From: Polytrichum commune
Lineage: Eukaryota; Streptophyta; Polytrichopsida; Polytrichales; Polytrichaceae
Direction: 5' to 3'
Assembly (NCBI GenBank): GCA_950295325.1
Contig: OX485804.1
Span: forward strand, 39,184,001 to 39,248,000
DNA: 64,000 bases
A program made the translations under genes and the position numbers. The notes beneath the pieces are model-generated. The model was not told the DNA's origin. It searched no databases and worked only from the letters and a program-made list of their open reading frames with translations. Shown piece by piece: positions 1 to 11,700 of the stretch (position 1 is the stretch's first letter; the number at the start of each line of letters is the position of its first letter).

Positions 1-120
1 CTTGGAAATGACCATCCTTGTGATTCACAACTATTGACTATATGAGGCAATTCACAATCTCATCACACAGTCAAAATGGTTCAAAGAATTGGAAGTTTTC
101 ACAATAAAGTCATGTACCTA

Positions 121-253
121 GAAGAAGAAACGTTGACCATGTGATCAGCGTGATTGGAATGCCTGTTCGACCCACCCTTGGCATTAAACCCTCAGGGCAT
201 AATACCAGTGGTGCATGACTACTAACCCCTCTCAGGGTGGGCACTATAGTGAC
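121..253 (+). repeat. dispersed repeat R1, copy 1
   Basis: This stretch closely matches 25950-26092. Both share a core around 'cgttcgacccacccttgg' followed by 'cataataccagtggtgca' and a short GC-rich hairpin before 'gtgggcac'. The second copy has better base-paired potential stems. A second matching block follows each copy in the same order (975-1130 and 27340-27487), so both are probably pieces of one transposable element. The family is not identified. Confidence 0.7.
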
Positions 254-2140
254 ACACTATACTAGTTCCTAGCTAGCCACTAGTGCCTTGAGGATACCGG
301 ACATGGAATCCCCCCAAAGGGCTTTGAGGTACCCATACAACAAGGTCCAATGACCCCCCCACCATAGTTGGGGTCATGTACCTAATTGACATATGGCCAT
401 GTGGGCTCAAGTTTGTGGCGTCTATGAAAAAGTCTTTTATTGTAGATGAAGGGCTCTATGGTACCCTAGCCTGCTACCAATATGTGACCTTACATCGAGC
501 TCTAGGGAACAAACTAGTAATAGTGTTCCCTAGGCGGATAATGTATGACAACGGATGATCATTGTAAATGACAATTTTAGGTGAAAATGATTTGTGCAAG
601 TGGGTGAATTATAACACGATATGTATACAATCTAACCTCGTTAACATGACACACGTTTATACGACACCCTCGATATTACGACACATTTATGCACGACCAA
701 ACTTTGTAGCTCAAAACTCCCTTTTCTATACGACTATGACACTCAATAATGCGACATTTAGAACCTCCATCTTGTCATATTAAAGAGGTATTCAATGCTA
801 AAATTATTTTCATGTATGCTATGTACATCTAAAGTACATCCATTTTTACTTGGGAACTACTTGGGAACTTCACTTACCATTGGGAACTTAATGAGAATTA
901 GAATTAATAATGCAAAATGGACATGGTTAGGGTTAGAGTGGCCCCCTGCCTAGTATGTTGCTAAACGTCATGCATCTTTGTTGTCCAGTGTCTTATTGGC
1001 TCTGTTTGTAGGACAGAGACTATGCATCAACTTCTTCGTTTCAAGAGCAAATTTCCTAACCACTTTGCGTTCACACTTGGACGTTACTTGTTCTTGTTAT
1101 TTTTGGTCCACTTTATTTAATGTGGATGTTAACTATAATTATATATGTATATATAGAACTATAATTGCTCCCTAAAATGCATTGAAAGAAATCTAGCTAA
1201 CTATAGTTATTTCGGCAGTTCTTGATTATTTATTCTAAAAATTTCGGGTGATATCAAAATCCTTGACCTACATTTGAGAAGAAGGTGCACAAAATCCAAG
1301 AAAGGTTTGGTATAGTAAATAGCCATGGATTGGCATGAGCAAAGTGGACAACTATAATTGTAGTCTTTCATAGTAAAGGACAAAGCCTCACGGTTCTACC
1401 GTTTTCTTGTTAGAGAACTCTTTATATTTTGGTGTGAACGAAATTATTAGTTTTCAGAAGTTAGTAGGGAATTTCGATAAGATGATAGTTGCGAACTTGG
1501 GTAGGCAACACCAGAGATCTTTGGACTCCTATTCTCAAGAATTCTTGAGAATCTTTGTATTTTTTTGGAGTTCTAAGTTATTATTTCATACCATCAATAT
1601 TGTTTAAACTTGTTGTGTATATATATATTAAGCTCATATTACTTATGTTTTCGTATTCCCTCCACAATACAACAACTTTATGCCATTTGTCATATCAATG
1701 AGAAGACGACACCTCGATAATACGATTTTTTTTTGCGTTTTCCAAACATGTCACACTAAAGAGGGAGAACAATACATTGGATGACGGTTTCAAAAACCTC
1801 CAGGAGGCACTATTTTGTCTAATTAGTGTGGGTTACCATTTGGAGTTCCGTGTTGCTATAACTATTTACTAACATTGCTATACCATGGCCCTAGACCAGG
1901 AAAGTACTCATGTTGCAAGAGCATTAATGTGCGCAAGTGGAAGTCTTGCCTTTTAACGGAGGCCATTTCATGATCTGCAGACAAACAAGGAATCCAACAA
2001 CGGAGTCGGCCACTCAAACGAGGCTTGAAGGGAATCAGCAGATCGAGAATTCGAAATTATGCACTTCTGAAGATTCCCTCATGTGTATCCAAATACACCG
2101 CAAATGCAAATGCACGGATTCAGGAAACGAGTGTTTGACA
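254..2140. other. intergenic DNA with repeat debris, no gene seen
   Basis: I see no convincing coding region. Open frames are short and AT-rich with no recognisable domain. The block 975-1130 matches 27340-27487 (shared 'ggacagagactatgcatcaac'). Two stretches with recurring 'acgaca' words (about 655-760 and 1685-1715) look related to each other. The rest appears to be decayed element sequence. Confidence 0.5.
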
Positions 2141-2382
2141 CTAGAAGGAACACATGTCCATCCCGATGTCTTGTCGGAGAAGTAAGTTCAGGGAGGGATC
2201 ATTGCGGCGGTAGGCTGAGACATCTCACCCTCTCCAGCGATAGTGGAATGAGGAACGTGCTGTTCATCCCATCCAAAGCTTATGTCAGAATGGAGACTGA
2301 GGTAGACAGGGTTTATGTTGGGTGCGAAGAAGTCCAGGAAGCGAAAGGCAACTTCACAAATTCGGTCGGTATTCTGTGAGCA

Positions 2383-2535
2383 ATGTCTACCCTGGCTATG
2401 GGCTTCGCCGCTTCACCTCCCCTGCACTGTGCTGACTCTTGGACATTTGTTTCTAAACCCCTACTTGCGCAACCACATTCATCAAAAGTTTCAAGTAGGA
2501 ATGCTCTTTCGCAGGTTGCAGTGTCCAATGCTTAG
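2383..2535 (+). pseudogene. truncated 50-codon copy of the DUF1995 transit peptide (copy 1)
   Basis: An ATG in the same context as the real gene opens a 50-residue frame that starts MSTLAMGFAASPP and contains HCADSWTFVS and KPLLAQPHSS. These parallel MSTLATASLL, RCADSCAFVS and KPLVAQPHSS of the full protein. Indels relative to the real gene are multiples of three, so the frame is kept. It ends at TAG (2533-2535) at the unit boundary. It could be a relic, an upstream ORF, or an alternative first exon. No donor site joins it obviously to the downstream gene. Confidence 0.6.
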
Positions 2536-2748
2536 GAAGAGATGTCCATCCAGATATCTTGTCGGAGAGGCATCTCCAGGGAGGGATCATTGCGGCAGGT
2601 AAGCTGAGGAATTCCATTCTCTGCAGCGACAGTAGTATAAGGAAGGTGCTTTTCAACTATCCAAAGCTCAGGTGAAGATGGAGAGCTAGACAGGATTCAT
2701 GTTTGGTGCGAAGCAGTTCATCGAAATTCGGTCGGTATGCTGTGAACA

Positions 2749-2928
2749 ATGTCTACCCTGGCTATGGCTTTGCTGCTACACAAAACCCACCTACAATGTG
2801 CTTACTCTTGCACATATGTTTCCGGTAGGAGTCGACATTCTTCTTCTAAACCCCTAATTGCGCGACCAAATTCATCACAAGTTTCAAGTAGGGATGTTCT
2901 TTCACAGGTTGCAGTGTTCAATGATTAG
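2749..2928 (+). pseudogene. truncated 59-codon copy of the DUF1995 transit peptide (copy 2)
   Basis: The second tandem unit also opens at an ATG in the same context and runs 59 codons, starting MSTLAMALLLHKTHLQCAYS and including SSSKPLIARPNSSQVSSR. It ends at TAG (2926-2928) at the same relative place as copy 1. It is longer than copy 1 because it keeps the segment equivalent to the SSKTRASSS part of the true gene. The frame is open throughout despite many substitutions. Confidence 0.6.
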
Positions 2929-3124
2929 GAAGAGGTGCCTTGTCGGGGAAGCATATCCAGCTGAAGAAATCTCATCCTCTGCGGCGATAGTGGAACGAGG
3001 TCGGTGCTTTTCATCCATCCAAAGCTCATGTGTAGATGGAGATCTAGACAGGGTTTACGTTCGGTGCGAAGAAGTCCAGGAAGTGAAAGGCTACTTGACA
3101 AAGTCGGTCGGTATTCTGTGAGCA

Positions 3125-4180
3125 ATGTCTACCCTGGCTACAGCTTCGCTGTTACACACACCTCACCTGCGCTGCGCTGACTCTTGCGCATTTGTTTCCA
3201 GTAAGACTCGAGCTTCTTCTTCTAAACCCCTAGTTGCGCAACCACATTCTTCATCACAAGTTTCAAGTAGGCAAGCTATCTCGCAGGCTGCAGTGTTCAG
3301 TCCTTCATCAAAATTGCGGCTATGGCACGGGGTTCGGAGGAAGGGAGTAGTGCGGTGCAAAGCTTCGGTGAATGATGGAGGGGAGTTACCACCCTCCAGC
3401 AGGGAGGAGGCCATCGAACAGGCAGCGGCATCGGTGTCATCATTGTTGGAGAAGGCGCTGAAACGGCAAGGACCTTCGACAGTGAAGCAAAGGAGAGAGA
3501 CCAAGCAGATCAAATTGCGGGTGGAAATTCCTGTACTGGATGACTCGTCCTCTTCGAACGTATCTCTCACCTTCGACTTCTTGTCTGCTCTGTTCCGCGG
3601 GAAGAAGAAAGGGGATGCTCCAAACATAGCTGTGTTGTTTGCAGATGACGAGTCATCTGTAAACCTCGCTCGGAAGCAATGTGAAGAGCGTGGACTCTCA
3701 TCCTGGAGCTTCTTCAGGTTACAGAGTGAGGTAGGGTTAGCTAGAGATGATGCGGCGGTTGTAGTTCTTGTAGGGGCAAAGTTCGAGGATAATGTTCGAA
3801 CGGAAGAGTTGGTAAAGAAGGTGTATCCAAGGCCTGTGGTTGTAGTTAATCCCGAATGGTCAGCCGAGGAGGAGAAAGATACTAAATGGGGAGCGTTGCT
3901 GAGTGGTTTTGAAGTTGCTTACTCCTTTATTCCTCTCTCGATTCAAGGATTCCTGAGTAAGACGGAAGGAGCTGTTCTGAAGCATGTGAAGAGCGGAGCG
4001 CCTGGAGGAAGGCCATGGCTCATATTTGTGAAGGAAGGTGATCAGTATAAGCGCATGAGTAGTCTCCAACGGCGACCTGAGCCCTCTGATCTGGAAAATG
4101 CTTTGTATAATGCAATGGCAGCTAACTCCCCTGTTACAAAATCCATCCAGTTTCTACGAGGGCTTGTTTCAAAAGAATGA
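3125..4180 (+). CDS. DUF1995 family plastid protein (LPA3-like)
   Basis: Single-exon ORF of 351 residues. The first 70-80 residues are rich in Ser, Ala and Arg with few acidic residues, as in a chloroplast transit peptide. The DUF1995 region then runs to the C terminus: LPPSSREEAIEQAAASV (about 88-104), KLRVEIPVLDD, the strand-like IAVLFADDESSVNLA, VVVLVGAKFED, VVVVNPEWS, a segment ending YSFIPLSIQGF, and GRPWLIFVKEG. The family includes Arabidopsis LPA3, which helps assemble photosystem II, but other members have no known role, so the function is inferred only at family level. The start at 3125 is chosen because the transit peptide begins there and the same ATG is repeated in the two upstream tandem units. 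The gene has no intron. Its 5' and 3' ends are both tandemly duplicated. Confidence 0.88.
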   Translation: MSTLATASLLHTPHLRCADSCAFVSSKTRASSSKPLVAQPHSSSQVSSRQAISQAAVFSPSSKLRLWHGVRRKGVVRCKASVNDGGELPPSSREEAIEQAAASVSSLLEKALKRQGPSTVKQRRETKQIKLRVEIPVLDDSSSSNVSLTFDFLSALFRGKKKGDAPNIAVLFADDESSVNLARKQCEERGLSSWSFFRLQSEVGLARDDAAVVVLVGAKFEDNVRTEELVKKVYPRPVVVVNPEWSAEEEKDTKWGALLSGFEVAYSFIPLSIQGFLSKTEGAVLKHVKSGAPGGRPWLIFVKEGDQYKRMSSLQRRPEPSDLENALYNAMAANSPVTKSIQFLRGLVSKE

Positions 4181-4640
4181 GAATCGGTACAGGTTATAAT
4201 TCAGCAGCCCGAGAATATGCTCCATGGTTGACATTGCATCGATGCTGGTTTACGGTTTCTCAAACAAACAAGTCAGTATGTCCATTAATTGAAGGGCCTA
4301 TACATGTGATATGCTGGTGCTTTTTGTTTGAGACTGCTGTATAGATTTTTATTTCATTTTCCTTTGTATATTGCAATAGGAAGGAACGCCCCCATCACAA
4401 AATCCATGAAGTTTCTACAAGAGCCTGTTTCAAAAGAATGAGAATCACTCTAGGTTAAAATCCAATAGTGTACATTTCTTATCCTCCAAGGTTGACAATG
4501 CATTGATGCTGTTTCATGACTTCAGAAACAAACCATTGATTGAAGACATGTGATGCACCGGTGCTTTTTGCTGGAGACTTCTGCTGCAAATGTCTTTTGT
4601 TTTGTATAATGCAACGGACAATTGATTGTCTCTTTGCATT
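4118..4640 (+). repeat. tandem copies of the DUF1995 gene 3' end
   Basis: The last 20 or so codons plus 3' flank (from about 4118) recur from about 4379: 'cacaaaatccatgaagttt' and 'gtttcaaaagaatgagaatc' repeat the true 'tacaaaatccatccagttt' and 'gtttcaaaagaatgagaatc', including the stop codon, with an offset of about 261 bp. A third trace begins near 4603 ('tataatgcaacgg'). The copies have no upstream coding part and cannot encode a protein. Confidence 0.85.
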
Positions 4641-5025
4641 GTATATTGCAATCGGCAATTGATTGTTTCCCTGTCTTCTCTCACAGGGGATGTGATCCTG
4701 AGACTTTACATCATAAATTTCTCCTGTTATGTCAACCTCTACCCTAAATTCATAATTTTCTGGACAATTCGAGCTGAAGTAATGGAAATGCTCTTTGCAG
4801 TAAAAGATTCGCTTGCAAGAACAACATGAAATAGCTGCAGAGTCCAGACTACAATGTATTCCACATGTTGAGGAGAAGAGGCAAGATATCTTCCAGATAG
4901 AATCTGTACATTGCAGATTCCTTTCCAACCAGAGGCTAGAGCATCTCTGTTACTTGTGTGACTTACAAATTGTTGAATTCATTTGAAGGTGATTGCCTCC
5001 TTTAAATGTTATCAAAGTTTGAAGT
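4641..5025. other. region between convergent genes, no gene seen
   Basis: This AT-rich stretch separates the 3' ends of the DUF1995 gene and the ArfGAP gene. I see no domain-bearing frame in it. It presumably holds the 3' untranslated regions and poly(A) signals of both genes. Confidence 0.4.
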
Positions 5026-6420
5026 CTAGGCTTGCACAAAATCACCAAACTCGTCATCATCTGGAGCAGTATGAAACATGCTTGCATTTCCCACAAAGTC
5101 ACCAAATTCATCATCAGCAACTCCCCCGTTTGCAGTTTCTTCTGATAATCCTGTGGCAGGGTGTGGATTATTTGAAGAACCTGGTGATGGTGAAATCTGA
5201 GCTACACCCCCACTACCTTGCATGACAGGGACCTGAGATGAATTCCTTTGCATGCCAAATTCATCTCTTGTAGCCCAATTGCCACTACTATTTCTTCGAG
5301 ATTCATGCGTCACTGTAGGACCTACACAGTCGGGCCCACATCGCAGAGATCCACGCGGTAGTATTTTCACCTGGGGACTTGCTTGTATACTTGTAGTTGA
5401 ATTTCGGATCATTCGTCGTGTAGTCTGCACATGCTGATGCTCACATGTTCAGTGTCAATCTGGTAGAATGGTTTTCTTGCAATTCATTATAACAAACAAA
5501 ACATCTGTGCTAAGCAAGAACATGACCCCAAACTGAAACAACATCAGTGCTACAAGGGGGTGTGAGGCTTTTCGTGAACTGGGATAAGTATGGAGGCGGG
5601 CAAGTGCAGATTGCCCACAAGGCTGCCAACATTCAGGTGGCAACATTTTTGCAAGTTAACCAAGTACACCTGTGGGTGAATGGTAGGAGGTTCAGTGTCT
5701 GGAGGACAGAAGAGCTTCCTCTCATACTTATCGCGAATCCATTTCTCGACCACAAAGTCTTGAGAGTCACCGGTTGGACGGACATAATCAGTAGGCACAT
5801 TCTCTGCACATGGCAAGCAAAAACGCACAAATTGATGAACTTTGTGGTCGTAACATCATCACAATCTGAGTAAGGGAAGTTGGGTTAAGTTGTGTCAAAA
5901 ACATATGGAAACTCGTTTGTACTGATGATGACTGGTTCGACAAATGCAAGTGAGTTCAATTTCAATTATCCTAGAGTAACGATGTCATCTGAGCTGCACA
6001 GCATATATACAACTTAGGAGCTACTGACTGAGAGCTGAACATGATCATTGTTTTTTTATTTTTCTATTTTCCCCATACAAAAGAGCATGCAAAATGCATG
6101 TGAGTGATCAAGAGCTTGAGAAGTTAGGGCAGCTCACGTTCCCAGTAGGCCTTTGCAACAACATTCCCGATGGAACTCATTCTCTGAATTTCGTCCACGC
6201 TCCATCGATCTAAACCCACCGTCTTGGTGCGCGTGATGTGCGCCCCGACCGATCGGTGGATCCCGTAGCAGCGGTTGCACAAAAAGATGGCCAAACTAAT
6301 GGACGCGAAACGTGGGTATCGCGCCCCGCAGTCCGCACAAAACTCGTTTCCCGGACTCTTCAAAACATTCCGCAACTCTTGCTCCATCCCTCCTCCCCCT
6401 TCACCAGTTCTTGAGCGCAA
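5026..6420 (-). CDS. ArfGAP-domain GTPase-activating protein with DEFGDF adaptor motifs
   Basis: Hand-built model of three exons: 6420-6138, 5803-5670, 5424-5026 (816 nt, 271 aa). Exon 1 carries the ArfGAP zinc finger CADC...CNRC (Cys28, 31, 48, 51, spacing C-x2-C-x16-C-x2-C) and the catalytic arginine in GIHRSVGAHI (Arg56). Exon 2 gives DYVRP and the end of the domain, EKWIRDKYERK. Exon 3 is low-complexity and ends with two DEFGDFV motifs, which resemble the short acidic/Phe peptides that bind the ear domains of clathrin adaptors (AP-1 gamma, GGA). The expected role is stimulating GTP hydrolysis on Arf GTPases at Golgi/endosomal membranes; the adaptor link is inferred. An alternative start is Met12 (6387). 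The exon 1 boundary is unusual: the reading frame runs through ELP, which fits the family, into a stop without a donor, while the canonical GTGAGC donor lies upstream of it. Confidence 0.85.
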
Positions 6421-6427
6421 TAAACAA

Positions 6428-7290
6428 TGCCCACTTTGAAGCTTCTTGCCCTACTTCTCATACCGTGGCCAGATGAAGAGGATCATAAACCCCCCGCCTT
6501 TCTTCAATTATCCAAATCTCCCCACTCATAAGAATCTCATAACCCTCATGACCCAAACTGTTTTCCCTCACTCCACTTTGCTTTCCAACATTCTGAGAAT
6601 TGGAATGCAAGATCCAAGGTATGCAGGCATGGATTTGTCTCCATGGCTTCTCTTGATAATTGCTAGGGTTTTGAGTACTTCCGGAGAGTCTACTAGCACA
6701 ATAAATGATGACCACTTTGAAGCTTCTTGCCCTACTTCTCATACCGTGGCCACGTGATCAAGATCATAAACCCCCTGTCTTTCTTCGATTGCCCAAATCT
6801 ACCCACTCACAAGAATCTCACAAAACGCTTATCACACAAATGTTTTCCCTCGCTCCATTTCGCCTTCTAACATTCAGATAATTGGAATGCAGCATTTCAA
6901 TTTATGGAGGCACAAGTTTGTCTCCGTGGCTTTCCTTGATCTCACTACTAGGGTTTTGAGTGCTTCCCAAGAGTCTATTCAGCATAATAAACAATGCCCA
7001 CTTTGAAGCTTCCTGCCCAACTTCACATACCATGGCCAGACGAAGACATTGATAATCAACCCCTACTTTCGTCAACTGCCAAAGTCTCCACACTTGTAAA
7101 ATTCTCATAAAAACCCCTTTGTAACAAAACTGTTTTGCCTCACTCCACTTTGCATCCCAGCAATTTGGAAATTGGAATGCAGCAATTCAATGTGTGCAGG
7201 CACAGATTTGTCTCCATGACTTCCCTTCATCATTGTTAGGATTTGGAGTGCTTCCGTAGTGCCTGTGTAGCACATCAGAAACAAAGATGC
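6428..7290 (-). repeat. tandem triplication of the ArfGAP 5' flank
   Basis: Three units of about 283 bp start at 6428, 6710 and 6994, each with 'ccactttgaagcttc', 'cataccgtggcca', 'actgttttccctcactcca', 'attggaatgca' and 'tagggttttgagt'. A fourth unit seems to begin near 7290. The first unit abuts the start codon, so what is repeated is promoter and leader DNA. The repeat is clear by eye although the units are diverged. Confidence 0.85.
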
Positions 7291-8703
7291 CCATGAGAGT
7301 GATGATGGTCTGTTTGTGTAGATAATCACAACTTACAATGTTATTGGCAACAAATCCGGCAAATACATTACCCAATCTACTTGACCTAAAGTTACCAAGG
7401 TGACCCCAAAATGACATAAGTCTTTCACTTTATCTGTCACATTGGCCATTCCATATTCTACGCTTCAGAATACAAACCTCTATTGATTTGGATAAATGGC
7501 GACCTATATGTGCTTGCTTATACGGTTGCTGCAAGCCAAGCAGCTCATTCTTTTTCTTTGGCCACATTGCCATGCACAATCCTCATGCACTGAAGGAAGT
7601 GAATTTGCACATATATTTAATCGGAAGTGCTAATAACCCCTAACTTACGCCGAGGGATACTGTAAAATTAACATCCGTCACTAACTGGGCAGGTAACTAT
7701 GGGCTGAGTTGGCATGAAAATAATATGGTTTTGTTATGAAAATTCCACTATATTTTGAGAAATTTGCATTGAATCAGGGAACTTGTGGCTAATCACATGT
7801 GGCTCTCTTTGACACCTTATGACAATTAGTGTCCAAGGTACTCTCATTTACATCCACACTACTGTAGTTTCAGGTTTATTGCAGAGCTGGGAATGCTCCT
7901 AAACATTTTGAAAGTCAAGTGATACCTTGAATGGAATAGTAGAGTAAGGAGGTATAGCTCAAGTTGGTTAAATAAGACCACCTGTCATGTTACTGTCCGA
8001 GCCATTTCATAGATAATTGATGCTCATACAGATGCTTCTGGAAGGTGTGAAGCTTCCCGGTGTTGGTAATCACTCCAAGCTTTGAATGGCAGTTAATTAT
8101 ATTCTTCTGTCAAGCAGATGTTCTCCACGATACACATCAAAACTATCTCCTACGCCTCTTGAGTTATCACCTAGGTTGGCTTTCAAGAGAATCATAGTGT
8201 CATTCATGCATGAATAAAGTACAGGATTCTTCATCCTATTGACTCTCCAGTTCAGCATGTCCAGTGCCGGAATGGCCCCTGATGCAGTTTAAGCTGATCA
8301 TAAACTTCTACAGAAGGAAAAATCACAAAATTTGTTAACGGATGAAAAGTCAGGTCTGAGGGGCAGAAATTTTAACCTAAACCTCCACCTTCCTTTGATA
8401 CTACTGTCATAAGGAACTTCAAGAGTACCTACATAGGACAAAAAAAAATTCAAGAGCACTAAGATCTCCAATTAAAGGGCCCGTTAAGACCCTTTACTTG
8501 AAACCAAAATGTTGTACAAGCAGAATAGCACCCTTCAATGTCTACAATGTATCAGTCATGGTAATATCAAAGGAAACCATACACCATAAACGAACCTTCA
8601 CATAATAGACTTCAAGAGCAAGGAAAACAAAATTTACTGCATTTACTCTTTCTTGAACCGAGTCCTCAAACCACATGACAAGGTATTGGCAAGTGGAAAG
8701 TAA
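7291..8703. other. intergenic between ArfGAP and NUP54, mostly featureless
   Basis: No coding region is recognisable. The right part near 8700 presumably holds the 3' untranslated region of NUP54. A tRNA A-box-like segment lies at 7951-7971 and is listed separately. Confidence 0.4.
7948..8010 (+). mobile_element. possible tRNA-derived SINE remnant
   Basis: The segment 'ggtatagctcaagttggtta' matches the A box of a polymerase III promoter as found in tRNAs and plant SINEs, and is followed by 'actgtccgag' where a B box would be expected. The B box itself ('ggttcgaatcc') is not intact and no cloverleaf forms, so a functional tRNA gene is excluded. A decayed SINE head is the best reading. Confidence 0.3.
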
Positions 8704-11700
8704 TCAAAATCCAGAATAGGACTTCTTGGTAGATCCTATCAAATGTTGACTGCCATAGTACCTACTGTGATCAATATCCATGTTTCCGCCTATCATGTCC
8801 GTGTCTTCTGTCAGGATAATATCTATATCCCTCATGTCCCGCTTCAACACATTAGCAAGTCTTGCAATTGCTTCTGTTTGCTGCCTCAAAACCTAGGTAA
8901 TACAACAGCAATGTAATGAGTTCTCCTGTGGGGCAAAAGTATATAGAGAAGCATTCAGAAGTTTCTAAGATTGAGATGTGCGTATGTTTCCTCTACTTTT
9001 GAAGAGCTTCACAATTCTGTACATACCCAAAACTTTGCTCAAAACCCAAACAGGGAGGGGGGAGGGGAGGAAAAGAGGGATAGATTCCATGCAAAATTCA
9101 AGACAATTTCATTGTTGATTACAATTCCCTCTACCTAAAAGAAGGTTATTCCACAAAACAGTGAATTGTTTGAGAGATCTGAAAGACTCACCTCGTGCAT
9201 CTCCACAAGACTCTGATTATCAATTTTTCCGGGGCCTAAAAGAACAGCTTGCGATGCGCCTCCCAAACCTACTTGCATACGGGAGATGGAAAGCAATGCT
9301 TCTACTCTCCTAGGCAACTCAGCACTGGCTCCTTGAAGCTGCAGTGAAATGAATGCACACATGTATGTTAATTCCAAGTCATTGGGTTCCTATTCAACAC
9401 AACTATAAGCAATTATCCATCCTCTCAGAAACAAAACCTGCTGCATAAACTTACTTGACGTGTAAGGGACCTCAAGTGATCTCCTAATTTAGCTTCGCCT
9501 CTATTTAATTGCATGTGAAAACCCTTGCCCTCCAGTCCTTCAACCATCTTCATGATCTGTACGCATAATACGAATCATCAAATTAAATATAAACTTTGCA
9601 AGACATTTGATCGGTATTGACAATTATAACCTTAAAGTTTGCATTTGAATACTATCTTCTATGAATCATCAGAGTTTGCTCATCAGTAGCACTAAAGACC
9701 AAACAAACTAGTCAGCCTGTTCATCTATGGAATACTCCAAACACAGAAATACAACCATAACTTGGAATCAAAGGCAACTATACTTTTAATAACCGCCGTT
9801 GCAATTCCTGTTCCTTTTGGTGCAGACGCTGAACCCAGGGCAGGGTATCTGTTTCAAAATGCCGCCGGAGCTGTAGGCAAACAACCAAGTAATGTCTCAT
9901 ATCATTTACTATGTCAGAAATTGATCTGCAGCAGATTTTATTATGTTACCCAGCAGCAAAATCTGGTAAGCAAAGATAACACCACCACAAACCTGCATAG
10001 GAGCCTGTCGGGCAAAAGTTCTAGAAGGAAGCCACATCCTACAGCTTACAAGTCGGAGACAACTAAATAACAAAGGACACGTGAAGACAAAGAATGAAAG
10101 AATGGTGAACTCAACAGAAGCATTTATTTACGACCAAAACAAGAAACAAAGCATTGAAACATAGATATAGAGGAACAAGAACTTACAAGTTTCACATTTG
10201 ATTCTGTAGCCTGCAGACGTTGCATATCAGCTGTTATAGCCTCATCCTGGAGCTGCAGCATCATGCACAAACCCAGTATTGTCAGCCTAATTCTTGGTTC
10301 TGTTTCACTTCGTCCACTTGATTCTTCTCATTTTGCAAATTCTCCCTACATAGAAATTAGACTTCCAGAAAAGTGCAAGATTCACAAAATCATTGTGAGG
10401 ACTTTGAACCCTGTGGGCACCAAGCACTAACCAAGAACAAATCTGCTCAGTAGAGAAGAATTTCATTCCTGAAAGTCAAAATAAAGTTGTAGACAAACCT
10501 TTAAACGCCGTGATAAATCTTTGAAGCCATGCACCAATTCTGGCCACAGTCGCTCTCTATCCATGGTATCCAAGCCTTCAAGCTTGTTCATAGCTTCTGC
10601 CCATAGAATCTACATGACATCCCACAACCACAATAAATTTCTTCTCTTCAAAACCATCAGAGCGGATATCCAATTATGACAAATAAATATGTCTTTCTAG
10701 GTCAACACAAAATAGACAATTTCAGGATACACTTCATTTGTTGCCTCTTTCCAGGACTCAAGAGAAACCTCAATATCAAACTTGTAGCAATAGAAACGTA
10801 GATACTTACATCTGACACACCAACAGGTTTGAACCGAGCAGCTGGATCAGTAACACTCAGGAGCAGATACTGCACAAACGTATATTCAACAAAGGCACTC
10901 ATATTGTGAGTGTAGTCCCTAGCATTATATATCTTAAATGTGTATTCAAAGAAGCCAGTACACCGTAATCATCCGCAGAACAGAAAGTGTGTTTTTGTTG
11001 CAAGTCCCAAGGCAACTAGGATAATATCAAGCAGCATAGCAATCTTCACATATAACTGCTCAAAGTTAAAACTTACAGAAATACCTTGAATCCATCCTGA
11101 GGATTGCCTGCATCATCTCTATATGCATCAACAATAGCCTGCCAAGAACAACCCAAATTTTTTTGCATAGGAAGTAATAACAGGTGAAAGTCACAAATAT
11201 GATATGACGTATTTGACATGCACAACCTATAGAGCGCAGGCTGACATCAGCCCTAAAGACAAAATCAAGTATTTTTCCTTCTGATAGCATTTAGAAGGAT
11301 GAAATACTAGCATACTGTTTACGAAAAATGCACAAAGGGAGGGGAATAAGGCGTAAAGGAGAGAGAAGGAAGATTAGTTGTACCTCTCATAGATGACAAG
11401 GGCAAGCTAACCCTTCCACTCATGGTACATAATATTTAAGCATGCACATCTACTCCATCTCTCATATAACAGGTCAATCCAACCCTTGCCTATATTTATT
11501 ATCTAGAATGTGTTGTCTCCTCACTCAAGTCCTCACTTCCATACTTGTACACTCTCAGTCAAAGTATTATAAGAATTATTATTATTCATAGATAGGATGG
11601 ATAAGAGAAAGTCCTGTGTGGGTAATTTGGTTAGCTATTCTAGTGGATGCTAGGGTTGTGTACGAAAAGTTATACACTGCAAGGCCAAAAACCAAGACAC

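Larger units (their letters stand above)
2150..3330 (+). repeat. tandem triplication of the DUF1995 gene 5' end
   Basis: Three successive imperfect units contain the same order of motifs: a 'tgtcggagaag'-type segment, 'aaagctcatg', 'gtcggtattctgtgagcaatg', the start codon, and about 50 codons of transit-peptide sequence. The start codons lie at 2383, 2749 and 3125, giving periods of 366 and 376 bp. Only the third unit continues into the full gene. The first two stop at a shared 'tag' just where the next unit begins. The repeat therefore covers the proximal promoter, 5' leader and first codons. Confidence 0.9.
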
